The translations under genes and the position numbers were made by a program. The notes under the pieces are model-generated. The model did no database searches. It saw only the letters and a program-made list of their open reading frames with translations, and was not told the origin of the DNA. From contig NC_084665.1 of the NCBI RefSeq assembly GCF_028389875.1, positions 101,909,435 to 101,973,434 of the forward strand: a stretch of DNA of 64,000 nt, given 5' to 3'. How positions within the stretch are numbered: the first letter of the stretch is position 1; each line of letters opens with the position of its first letter. This DNA is from Rhea pennata. Taxonomy: Eukaryota; Chordata; Aves; Rheiformes; Rheidae. Shown piece after piece: positions 14,601 to 25,450 of the stretch.

Positions 14601-16011
14601 GAGGATGCCAGAAAACAATCTTCCTCCCCCCGTATAAAATGCAGATTAAAACACAGAAGTGGGTTTACAGCCTTCTATGCTGTCGTTCACCCCTCACTAC
14701 CCGTGTCAAACGAATGACTGAGAACCAGGCAGTCATCAAGTCTCAGAAATGTCAACGAACTTTATACGTAGACTTCATCCTTCGGACTGCAAACTGAAAG
14801 CACTTGTCAGGATGAATCAACCGAGGGGGAGCCGAAACAACCGGTGCTTTATGCTCGTGAAACACCAGCCGTCATAGTGTCCGGGCACTGGAGAGAAACG
14901 CATGAAGATTTCTGCAAAAAAAAAGTAACGTGGGCATAAAGAAAATGTATTTCACCTAGAGCTGCTGGAATTGCCAGATCTCAGGTGTGTGAACTACGTA
15001 GCAGGAACTCTGATGTCGAGGTAGACGTTCCTCTGCTAAAGGCTATGATATGGGATGGGAAAAACAACATTAAACTCCGACTGCTTTATTTACCATTTTG
15101 AATCAAAAAGCAGTCTTTTTCCCCACAGTATGTCACAGCAGGGTTGAAGTGTGGGAAGACCCCCAGATGGAGCAAATGCTCTTTAGAGCACATTTGTGTT
15201 AAATATAGAATAGTTTAAAAAAACAAACATTAGTCCCCTTCTCTGCCTAACCCACTCTGTTACCAGTAGGCAGGACTATTTTTATGAGGAAAAAACACAG
15301 TCCCATCAGCTGAGCAGAGCCTTGTGCATCCAGCTGAGGATGTCTATTCCCAAAATCGCTACCAAGTGAACAGCTACCGGTGGCATTCGGCAGCTCGGTC
15401 CATCACTCCTCTACGGCTCCCCCCGAGCACGGCGATGCGGCTGACAGGCTGCACCCGGCGTGCCCAGCTCCGGTATCACACTAAACTATAAACACGTAGG
15501 AGATTGCATGAAAAATAATAAAATTAAGTACTACAACTAAGCCTATGTGCCAGGCCACTTCCTATGGGAAACAAGGTAAAGAGCACTGCAGCCCTTAGTT
15601 TCTTTCCTGCTTTTGAGCACTACGCTATTACTACTGTAACAAAGAGACCAAAACTGTTTTAGGACCCTCAAAGCAAGACAGATTTGCCAGGCACAACAGC
15701 AGGAAGACTATACCAAACCGTCGCTTTGTTTGAAATACCCTGTGCAAATTCCCTCAGGACCAAATCAGGGAGCCAAAAAGATCATTGCCAAAGGGAGAAC
15801 AAACTGACTGGTGGTAAAGAAACACATCAAGCCTACATTAGCAAAACTGGAGAACCTCTGTCTTTTTATTCCTCGAGCCCCCTCCATCCCTCCATGACCA
15901 CGAGACTGCTCAGTTTCCTATCTCTGCTCACTACTAATCTCTTTTCTCATAGCTTTCTGCTTTCCAAAACTGAGCACTAGGGCAGAAAGCTCCGTAATCA
16001 GCAGAGCAATG

Positions 16012-16035
16012 TATTACTTTACATATTACTTTACA
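16012..16035. repeat. Two-copy 12-bp tandem duplication
   Basis: TATTACTTTACA occurs twice in direct succession with no mismatch. Confidence 0.9.
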
Positions 16036-16775
16036 TTATGTATCCACGTGGTGTGAGATTCATCCCGTATCTGCAGCAATGCTACGATAGACCGGCCGCA
16101 CGGGAAGGGGCGTTGCTGCTGAGCTCGTGCTCGCTCACGCAGCGTTTCCCTGCAAGGTGCCTGCTGGTGCTGAGCCTCGCCGGTGCTGGCAGTGGCCCCA
16201 GCAGGGTCTTGCTTCCCCTTGGCTGACCAGTTTCTCCTGTGACATCTGTGATAAGATTAGGAGTATTTTGAAAGCAAGATCACTAGAAATACATTTGTCA
16301 GCCCTACCATTAATAGCAAAAATAAGTCTGTAATCAGTACTATCAGTACAATTTGTGTGATTACAGGCTTAATTTAGATTTGCTAGAAGTGCAGGAAGGA
16401 ACAAATACTATGATTTATTTTAAGAGGCACCAGTCCCCATTTATAAACACCTGAATTTGTGCTGTACAGTGGCTCAACAAAAAGCCTCAGTAAGTCACGC
16501 ACTATCCAGCAGCTACATTGAGTTATCACACAAGCAGCCATTACTCAAGGTGACAGTCTCAGCTCTACAAGCCCCTGTTGAGCACGCTTGGGTTTCTGTC
16601 AACATGAAGCAGATGAACCTAATGGATATCTGCCTGGATGAACCCAGCTTCTCTGCTTCACCACAAGCCACACTGCACAGCGCAGCGAGTCCACCAAACA
16701 GGGAATCACTACATGGTACTCTCTGCACAGTAGAGTGATATTTTTCCTGTTTTTTTCCAGATAAAACTGTGTTGG

Positions 16776-16843
16776 TTTTTTTTTTAATTTTTTTTTTTTT
16801 TTTTCCTGAGGGGGCAGGAAGCAAAAAAAAAAAAAAAAAAAAA
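16776..16843. repeat. Poly(T) tract facing poly(A) tract
   Basis: A T-rich run broken by two A residues (16,776-16,804) is followed, after an 18-base GC-richer spacer, by 21 consecutive A residues (16,823-16,843). The two arms could pair as a hairpin. Opposed homopolymers may be remnants of two oppositely oriented retroposon tails, but no element body is recognisable on either side. Confidence 0.85.
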
Positions 16844-18250
16844 CCCTCATAATTAATATTCACCAGTCAAGGTAGGAACACATTTAAGTTTTAGGAGCAG
16901 GAGAAAGGGGCAGAATATACTTTTCAAAGGGTAACCACTGATAGGAAAAAGCTTGGTTTTGATTTTCTCCTTCAGACCTCATCTGCCTGGTACACTGAGA
17001 CATGAAAATATCTAAAGGTTGAGCTACTGCAGCTCACCCTGTGGGGAAAGAGGGGCCACGCTCAATTCTTGTGTCAGTTAAACCAGTCTTGGAAGCTATT
17101 CTAATCCAGAATACCAGCTTCTTTAGCTGATGCCTCTATCATTTAAGAATCCCCTTCACTTTTCCTCAGTACGCAGGGAAGATGGGGAGGAGGGGACAAA
17201 CCGACAGGGAGGAAGGTGCACGCTCCTTATTGATCCTTGATGGCTTCTCCATGGGGTACGCTTCATTGACCACGAAAGGACCAGCCTCTTCGGCATGCTT
17301 TCACCCACATGACACTCATGCTAGTACATCACACTGGGGTATGAACAGGCTTATAGAGGGCAGATATACGATGGCTCTGCTCCACTTCTGAAGCTGCATG
17401 GGAAACACCATTCCTGCTGCTACCTGTAGCCTGAGCAATGCTAAGGAAGCAGGAGAGAAATAAGAATATTTAATGACTGAAGAGATCATTATATGACAAC
17501 AACAAGAAAGACAAAATAAAAGGATTGAAAGAGAGAAAAATTATGGTATATTAATCCTATTGGAGCACTCTGCAGATAATTGATGTCGCAGAGGATACAG
17601 GTCTGATAAGTATGTGGGGTACTGCATACATGTCAGTACGGAGCTGCGCTGTTCTGCAGACTTACCTATTTTATCAAACATCTTGAAAGACAATTTTTCT
17701 AAGGATGCTAGCTGAAAAAGGTCAGGATTTCCTCTACGATTCTTTCTCTTGATTGGGAAATATTTCTTTACTGCAAGCAGACATCACAGTTTCTGCACAG
17801 ATCCCAAATTATTTCTCTCAAAACTTACAGCTCAGCTGCAGGGCGCAAAGGGAAGATTCATTCCCTAACCCAGAACAGTAGAGAACAAATGAAAAGCACA
17901 TCAGTTACTTTTCAGCTCCTATAGTTATTTCATTGTCATTTTTTAATGCACACTTCTTTAAATTACACACAGAAAATTTTTCTCTCCTAAAAAAGTAATG
18001 AAAGTCAAGGTCTGAAAAGAGAATATTCATCTTCTAACTTTTTTTTATTGCAATATTGGGTTTTATATCTTCAGTGCATATTAGAAGAAAAAAATAAAAA
18101 TAGATAAGTAGCTAGTGAGATTGATTTCGGGAGCTGTTATTTAATCTCTGGATTTTTTTTCAGCACTTAATGCAACATAGCCGGTAGAGACTAGTCACAT
18201 TTTGTGTTCATTCATCTGATCAAGGAGAAGGAGCCAATTTCTAGTACCAT

Positions 18251-18412
18251 GCGCTGAGCAGGGGACGAGCTGAATTGCCACGGCGCGGGTCACCGAGCCC
18301 CCGGAGCCAGCGTCCGCGCAGGTGCCCACCAGGGGAAAGGCGAGGGAGCCGCTGACCAAGCCGTCCTTGCCGCGGACACCAGCAAAACGTCGCCACAGGC
18401 AAACCAGAGCGA
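18251..18412. promoter_or_regulatory. CpG-dense patch (possible orphan CpG island or enhancer)
   Basis: I count about 18 CpG dinucleotides in roughly 160 bases, against a background where CpG is sparse. A CTCF-like core, CCACCAGGGG, is present at 18,326-18,335. No coding exon is recognised next to it. Regulatory function is inference from composition only. Confidence 0.4.
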
Positions 18413-19786
18413 ATGGATGATCACCTGGCGTCGTTTATTTGGACCTTCATTTTAAAGGAACACAAAGCAGTTGGGAAGGAATAAATCAGCAGCGAGAAGC
18501 AAGCTGGGATAACAAATCAGAAGGCAACACTGAACCCTTCAGAGGGCAAGCTAATATTCTTGTCTAACAATGTGTCTCTTTAGTGATAATACACTGGAAA
18601 TGACTCAAATCACATGAATACAAATGAGCGGTAGGTGTTACCGGAGCTCAATTTAAATGACAAAGTCCTCTATTGATGTGAATTCATTAGGATCCTCCTC
18701 CCTGGATGTGCATCTAATTTGCACCTAAACAATGTGCAGAGGGTTACACTGTGCGTGACCCCAACCTGGTGCTGCGGTGCTTTGACCACCAGGAAACTGG
18801 TGGCATGAGAAGAGAGAAAGTCTCTGTTCTATACTGCCGCTGAAAACGGTGGTACAGCGATTTCACTACTCGATCAGGCAAAACGCCTTTAGGAAGTAGT
18901 GATCGTTTGCAGATGGAGTGAAGAGTGAGAAATCAGAGCTGCATCGTGCAGCACAGCTACCAGAAATCATGCAGTATCCAAAGCTGCAGAACGCCGCTCA
19001 CCAAAACTATGGCTAATTTGGTCGAGTCTTCTCCACTCATCACAATGTTAGCAGCTCCCCTTGCAAGGTAGCTGAGATGATGATAAATACAGTGCGAGAT
19101 TATCACACCGTGTCTTTTCCCTGAGCCAGAGATAAAGCTGCTTGTGGGAGCTGCCTCCCCAGGAGTCATCGCCAAGGAGAAATCCAGGAGAAACAGAGGG
19201 AGGTTAATAACAGAGCAATGCCCACGTTTCTCAGCAGACGTGATCTTACAGAATGAAGCATGCAGTCCCAATCTGGCACTGTTTACAAACACGATGCAAC
19301 TGGCATCTTTTCAATATCATCCCAACAGGTGAGCATATGTATAGGCTGGTGAAGAAATAGCGTTTTTATGGACTGACAGATTGCACTATAACATCACATT
19401 GGCCATCCCATTAATAGTGGGATAAGTCCTGCCTAAAACACGCCACGGTGCAAGTGTTAGCTCATTTTACGAAGGCCAAGCCCACCTTGTAAAGCTTCGC
19501 TGGAACAGCTAGGTTGGTTATGAACACTTAAATAAATAAATAATCCTATCTCAAAGCCAGCTTAGCTCTGCCAGTCAGGCCCCTAGAGTAGGTACAGGGA
19601 GGCTTTTATCAGCTTAGTCGGGCCATTAGAGAAAGCAGTGTAACAAAAGCAGCATCTCCATCCGCACCTTCGCTGCGGGGCTTCGCAGACACCCAGTGCC
19701 GGCACGGTTCCTGCCGCAGAGCGCGGCCACGGTAAATCAGCCCTTGGCACAAGCTGTAACGATATTTATGTTCACAAATTCATGTA

Positions 19787-19846
19787 GGTATACATGTATA
19801 TACATATATACATATATATATATATATACACACACGCATGTATGTA
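19787..19846. repeat. TA/CA-rich microsatellite
   Basis: A run of ATACATATATA-type units followed by alternating TA and then CACACA. It accounts for the short open frames called across it on both strands. Confidence 0.9.
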
Positions 19847-20558
19847 TCCTGACTCTCAAGTCCCACTTCTAAGCATGGCCCCAGCCTGCTCCCAGCATAC
19901 ACACAGTTCCAGCAGCTCCTCATACTGGTCACTCCATTTCCCAGTGCCCCCTCATCTTTCACCTTTACTTTCAGCCTACCTAAAATCAGGTTGATAAAGC
20001 AGAAAAACAATCGAAAGTTACTAGAAACCTAAAGCTTGAATGCTTCTGGCCTGAAGATTTTTCAGGGATCTGGATTACACCCCTGCTGAATATACACCTA
20101 GTTTTCTTTACTCTGAATTTCGTGACTGGGAATTTTTTGCCCCAGATTTCTCCACTGAGAAATCCATTTCTGCAGTAACCCATGCTAATTTACTAATCAA
20201 ATATCGTTACTCAAATTCTACAGTGAGTAACCCTTTTGTGTGACAAGCACCTCATGGAAAATGCATCATCAAGGGATGTTGTGGAACAGCTAAATAAATT
20301 GGGATGGGCTGATTTTCCTCTCTCTGAAAATTTTCAAATATTTTTTTTCTTTGATACCCTAGGAAAAAGGGGTTAAAAAAAATAAGGCACATTAATGACA
20401 GTATATTTTTGCAAAACAACTGCCATCCCAGTTATCCCAGTTACAGCATGCATCTCAGAGGAGAAAGACCAGAATTAATTTCCCCTTTTACTTCTCTGAG
20501 ACCAAGCTCCCTTCTGCAACCCGCTTCCTCTGAGAAACATATCCCCATAAGTAAATCC

Positions 20559-20587
<29 letters not shown>
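20559..20587. repeat. Poly(A) run, 29 bases
   Basis: An uninterrupted run of 29 A residues. No retroposon body is recognisable immediately upstream. It creates the poly-lysine end of a spurious open frame. Confidence 0.95.
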
Positions 20588-20590
<3 letters not shown>

Positions 20591-21781
20591 GACTCGCTAA
20601 TTTACCTCTGACGTAAGAAATCTGCTCTGTGCTAGCAAGTACAGGGGAAACAATACCAACTCACATTTAGATTAAAAGACATAGTTTTAAAGTAATCTGC
20701 TGTTAAAAGCAGAGCCAGCTCTGAGTACGGGCATGGTCTCAGTCTGAAGAAAAGTTAACCCAGGATATTTTTACTGTTGCTTTTGGATAATATCGTTACT
20801 GATTTTCTAATGTAATCTTAAAATTCATTGAAATTTTAATATTCAAACCAGCATTTAAAGGCCACATGAGGTTCCAGGCTCTTATGGCGAGACAGAACCA
20901 TCTGTGAACCACAGCAGATAAGGCGAGAAGAAGCCAAAAATCCTGAAGCTGAGATCTGTCTCTAAAAATTTCGGTAGGATTTGGGGGGGTTTTTTGTTTG
21001 TTTCTTTTTTGTGAGAGTCACATGAATTGATAAATTGAAACCCAGGTGCTTAGTACCTGCTCTAATAACACTCTGCAGACTCATGACTGATTAATTGACA
21101 GGCGCTTTGGGGATATCGAGTGATGAATATCAACGACAAAGTGAAATGTCAGCGAGGGAGTGAACGACGCTGCAAGGCTTAGGTGGATTAGGAGAAGTTG
21201 TATTACCAAACAAGAGCATGAAGGCAAGGGATAAGGAGTGCAGAATCAGAATATCCAGCAGGGTAGTGATGATTAAATCCAGAGAGATAATTTTATTAAC
21301 ATAGATTTAATTGCTTTCCTTGGATTCCAACCTTTTCTTGTATAACCGGTAGGTTTATCCAGAGATCAAGTTAGTAACCAGCATCAGTAAAAGCAGCAAT
21401 GTGAGTAGAAATGGAGCTGTGCAGTGAAACGGTTAGAATGAAGAAAAGCAAAATTACAGTTTCCCTGCTGCCTGCTAATGACTTAATGACCTCAGATGTG
21501 GTCCGTAGGGTGCTCGCAAAGGACGCTGCCTCTTGAAATTCAGACAGGAGCTTCATACTTGCTGTGCTAACTTCTAGACACAATTTATATCAAAACAACG
21601 TTTTCCTCTGTCATTTTGGACTCCTATTACAATCCTTTTCACACACACACGCAAAAAAAATAATCAAGTAAATAGCAACGTCACTTAGGCTAGAAGCATG
21701 ACCTTGCTGTGATCCAGAATACAAACCATGTTAACAGCCCAGGTGCAATGGCAATAAAATAAACTAAATACTAAAAACACT

Positions 21782-21810
21782 AAAAATAAAATAAAATAAA
21801 ATAAAATAAA
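21782..21810 (+). repeat. (AAAAT)n microsatellite, short
   Basis: About six AAAAT units. A longer array of the same unit occurs at 24,429. Confidence 0.93.
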
Positions 21811-22284
21811 TTCATGAGCAATTGCCTATTCTTGCATATCTGCTACTGGTTCATCATACGTAATACCATCTTACATTTACAATGAAACTGGCCAGAAAAA
21901 AACCACCACCAACAGCAAACATACAAAAAATTCAGGCTAACAAACTGTTTCATATTTCACCGCCGAGTTTTGCTTGTTGCGAGGATGGGCTGGGACAACC
22001 GTGCATGGGCATAGAAAGAATAGGAGAAAAATGCAGAGGCAGGATAACTACTCTGAGTAGCAAGTGCTAAATCACCATTGCATATGATACCCGATTTCCC
22101 AGCAATAGGCCAGCCACTACACTATTGCCAGTGTAGGCAATATTCCACCCGGCGCGTGTAAACGAACAGCTGGCTTTTCATTTGCAGTCTGTAGGCCCCT
22201 AAGCGATTTTAAGTTGTCCAAGAAAAGGGATTACAAAAGCAAGCTCTACACATTTTTTGCTGTTTTCTTTTCTTTTTCTTTTCC

Positions 22285-22306
22285 TTTTTTTTTTTTTTTT
22301 TTTTTT
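22285..22306. repeat. Poly(T) run, 22 bases
   Basis: 22 consecutive T residues, preceded by a degenerate TTTTC-rich tract from about 22,262. Confidence 0.95.
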
Positions 22307-22696
22307 GGGTGTACACAAATTGCTAGGATTTGAAAATCTCTAAATGACATTTTAAACAAGGTAGTGAGGAATGAGATTGGTAATGGTCAAAGTTCTGAAG
22401 TTTGAACTGGGGTCTCATAAAACCAATGGCAAATGCCTTTGCCCACAGGGGTCTCTCAACAAGCTTTTTCCTGCACACACAACTCAAAACCTGAGGAGTC
22501 TTCTTAACAGATATTTGCTTGAAATGCTTCCCCAAAGCTTTTCATTTCAGCAAATAAGAATTTCTCAACATCAAGAACTTTCCAATCCTCAGTAATAAGT
22601 ACATACATACACAGTTTATACAAAGCACCTCTTAATTATGCATTTCAATCCTTATTTTCCTTAAGCCTAGAATTGACAATCCAACTGGAAAATTGG

Positions 22697-22718
22697 AAAA
22701 AAAAAAAAAAAAAAAAAA
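22697..22718. repeat. Poly(A) run, 22 bases
   Basis: 22 consecutive A residues about 390 bases after the T run at 22,285, so the two are in opposite orientation. The intervening sequence does not match any element I know. Confidence 0.95.
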
Positions 22719-24428
22719 GAAAGCAGCAGCAGCATGGTGAGAGACTGCAAGTGAACAGAATGAACACGTGAGAATAAACGTGTATTTCTTTTTAATATTG
22801 TAAAGTCTGATTTCACATTCAAGCAATTGTTTCATTGTAACGGCACTTAAGAACCTGTAATTACATGTTTGTTTCTATTGTTGAGACCATTTTATATGCG
22901 TAAGTAAGGCAAACTCTCAGACAGAAATCCCAAGCAGCAACTGTTTTTAATAGTTCAATTATTTTCTCATCATAATCACTGGGGTACAATCCATGTTAAA
23001 CTGCTCAGCATTCCTTGAGAAAGTTAAGTAAAAAAATCAATTTGATCTACTTTAAGGTAAGGGTTTCCTAACTCTGCTCAAATAAACATGAACTTGTATT
23101 AGCTGTGGGGAGACTCACTGAAATTACATTAGACTTGCAATCCAGCCAAGTGTCTGCAAATTCAAGCGATTATTTATATTTTGAGTCTTTTTGATGCTGC
23201 CATTACTGAAATGCCGAGTAGACCTCCTCTTTAAAGGAAGCAATATCTGAGGCTTCAGACGGAAAAATGGAGGTCCACCTCCTTTTTATTAAAGTTGGAC
23301 CATTCTGTGGCCCAGTTAGGAGGTCCAGATAGTTTTGTAAGTATTTGCTATGGATTACGAACAAAATATTTAACCTTCAGAAATCCATTTTATAAAGTAG
23401 TGCAATTCAGAAGAAGCTGCTACTTTAGTACACGTGCCGTGTGATATGATCCAGCTGTTCACGTGTGCTCACTGTAGGACTTCTTTGAATTCCCCATGGG
23501 GATTAGGCAGAATCGGCTCTCTCCAGGCTTTGTATGGAAAACTCTGCCATAGGAAGCACCACAGAAAAGTTACCGTTCTCTATTTCAGCAAATAGCAAAG
23601 CAATTCGCCTCATGTTAGTAAACCCTGACAGCGTGGGGGAAGCCTGTCCATTGACTTCAGGGCGATGAGTTTCACCCCGTGATATGACAAATGCTGGTAC
23701 AAATACCTCAAAACCGATTCGATTCTACGGGGCTGCATTCCCCACGAGGCTCGACCCTCCCGCGGCCGCTGAACGCCCTGTGACATTTGCTGGGAGAGCG
23801 CGGGTACGGATCCCAGCTCTCCTTGGCAGATTACGTTCTGCCTCCACGAAATCGCCTTTAAAATTTCAAATGGGTTGTGCCTCATCCATTTCCTGTTTCA
23901 AAATGCCCATTATTAGCAAAAATGACATTTCAGTTGTGAGAGAAATGACGTGAATGTAATCTGCAAATCAATTTGTAAGGATTTCAGCAAAGCAATAACG
24001 GGAATTTCTGGACTAAAACCACTACCTAATGTGAGATTTCCTCTTGACAGATAGACCTGCCAGGATCGCCATCCAAAAATACAGCTGCTTTCCTTTCCTC
24101 CACTCTCTCCCCTTCCTTTTCACAAGCTACATCTGAAAGTTTTGTTCTGTCCTGTATTTGTGATTAGCACCTTGGCAATTCAACTGTTTTAACCCTCCTG
24201 TTGTCACTCACAGCAGAACAAACACTGGGCAGGATCGATGAAAAGGACGAATCAAAGCCACGTCCGCAGCACTCAGGAGCCACCAGAGAGACATGCACAC
24301 TCAGTCAAAATTTTACCTCTAAAACGTCTCAAGTGCTTGTTGGGCAAGGGAAAGCAAGATCCTGACCAAAGCTGAGCCTGGCTACATCATGCAGTTTGCA
24401 AAATGACAACCAGTCTCGACATTCCTTT

Positions 24429-24482
24429 AAAAATAAAATAAAATAAAATAAAATAAAATAAAATAAAATAAAATAAAATAAA
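24429..24482 (+). repeat. (AAAAT)n microsatellite, about 11 units
   Basis: A pure AAAAT array of about 54 bases. Pentanucleotide arrays like this are often polymorphic. On the plus strand it reads as tandem AATAAA hexamers. Confidence 0.97.
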
Positions 24483-24759
24483 TCAGGAGTACAGAGGCAC
24501 AAGGACTGCCAAAAGCCTCCAGGACATCATTTTAAGAAGCTGCATTTTTTTGATTTTTTTTTTCTCCCTTTCCTTTAAGTCTGGTGAACTCTTTGCTGTG
24601 TTCCAGTTTCTTTTGAACTATGCACTGGAGACATCATATATAACAGCCTTGCTGTTATCTCATTAAGACTCAGAAATTTAATAGCCATTAAAAAAAAAAA
24701 GATTTCCTTTTGCATTCGCAGGTTGTGCTCTCTCACTAGCAGCTCCCTCCAAAAGGTTC

Positions 24760-25450
24760 CCTAACATCCCCAAATTAGTGCAAATAAAATCAACCCCCTA
24801 ATTCACCCTCGGCCTTCTCCCCCAGCCCCTTGTTACAAATGTCACAGCTGCAGTGCTGCGTTTCTTTGGCCCCACGTCTCCATCTGAGGTCGCCCTCAGT
24901 TCTCCTCTCCCTTTGTCAGTCAGATCTGCTAGGATCCTTCGTTCTTCTTTTCCTCCTCGGAGGCTGCCGTACCCCATTTATGGTTATTGTGCTTTTCCTT
25001 TCTGTGGTCCTTCTCGACTCTTACTTCTCTCTAGTCCATACAAACCAATCTTCCTTCCTGCCTCGTGAATCCAGTCAGACCTAGTTTGCAGGCTGCTTTA
25101 GCTAGTGGTTCCTGAACCTGCTGTTAAAACCAAGAACCTGCAGCAACCTCCCTTCTGCGTCTGTCCACTCTACCCCGAGCCCTGGGACGGAGCTGCTTGC
25201 CCATCTCCTCCTCATCTACAGAGGCTGAGCCCACACAGCTCAACGCTGACCTTCTCAGAGACCCTTTGCCCAGTGCCTCTCCAACTGCCTACCTCCAGCA
25301 GCTCTTCCCTTCTCTAAGATCCTCTCATTCCTTCAGCCTGAAAACCTGCATCTGATACAAACTTTTGCAAATAATCCTTTCTGACCCCTTTCTCACCTCT
25401 CCCTTTGCATAGGGGCAAAAGCAGCCAGGTACAGTATGGGAAAGGCAGGG
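24760..25450. other. Pyrimidine-rich block without recognisable gene
   Basis: The plus strand is strongly enriched in C and T over nearly 700 bases, with many CTCC, TTCC and CCTC tracts. Lack of purines removes stop codons, which explains the several overlapping plus-strand open frames here (24,830-25,084, 24,853-25,068, 25,105-25,317). None reads as a known protein. Confidence 0.6.

Larger units (their letters stand above)
6961..15300. other. Intergenic DNA, no gene recognised
   Basis: Mixed-composition DNA with many short open frames (longest about 141 codons, on the minus strand at 7,453-7,878), none recognisable. It includes two-copy duplications at 9,548 and 11,646. A weak coding-like stretch with a frame break lies at about 8,604-8,890 on the minus strand and is described under findings. 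Confidence 0.5.
15301..20558. other. Intergenic DNA with scattered CpG-rich patches
   Basis: No gene is recognised. Small GC- and CpG-bearing patches sit at about 15,360-15,475, 16,080-16,220, 18,250-18,412 and 19,655-19,735 in otherwise ordinary sequence. A T-rich tract (16,776-16,804) faces a 21-base A run (16,823-16,843). The 18.4-18.73 kb stretch beside the strongest CpG patch is rich in complex, non-repetitive sequence with homeodomain-like ATTA/TAAT cores, as often seen in conserved enhancers, but conservation cannot be read from one sequence. Confidence 0.5.
20588..24428. other. Intergenic DNA, no gene recognised
   Basis: Non-repetitive DNA with a short AAAAT microsatellite (21,782-21,810), a T run (22,285-22,306) and an A run (22,697-22,718). 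A CpG-bearing patch lies at about 23,750-23,830. No open frame resembles a known protein. Confidence 0.55.

Noticed and set aside
23645..23685. CATTGACTTCAG-type motif that recalls an old dispersed amniote repeat.
   Set aside because: The match is short and from memory; I cannot support a repeat call without a library search.
24830..25317. Several plus-strand open frames with hydrophobic, leucine-rich translations.
   Set aside because: They sit in a pyrimidine-rich block where purine-containing stop codons are depleted, so open frames are expected.
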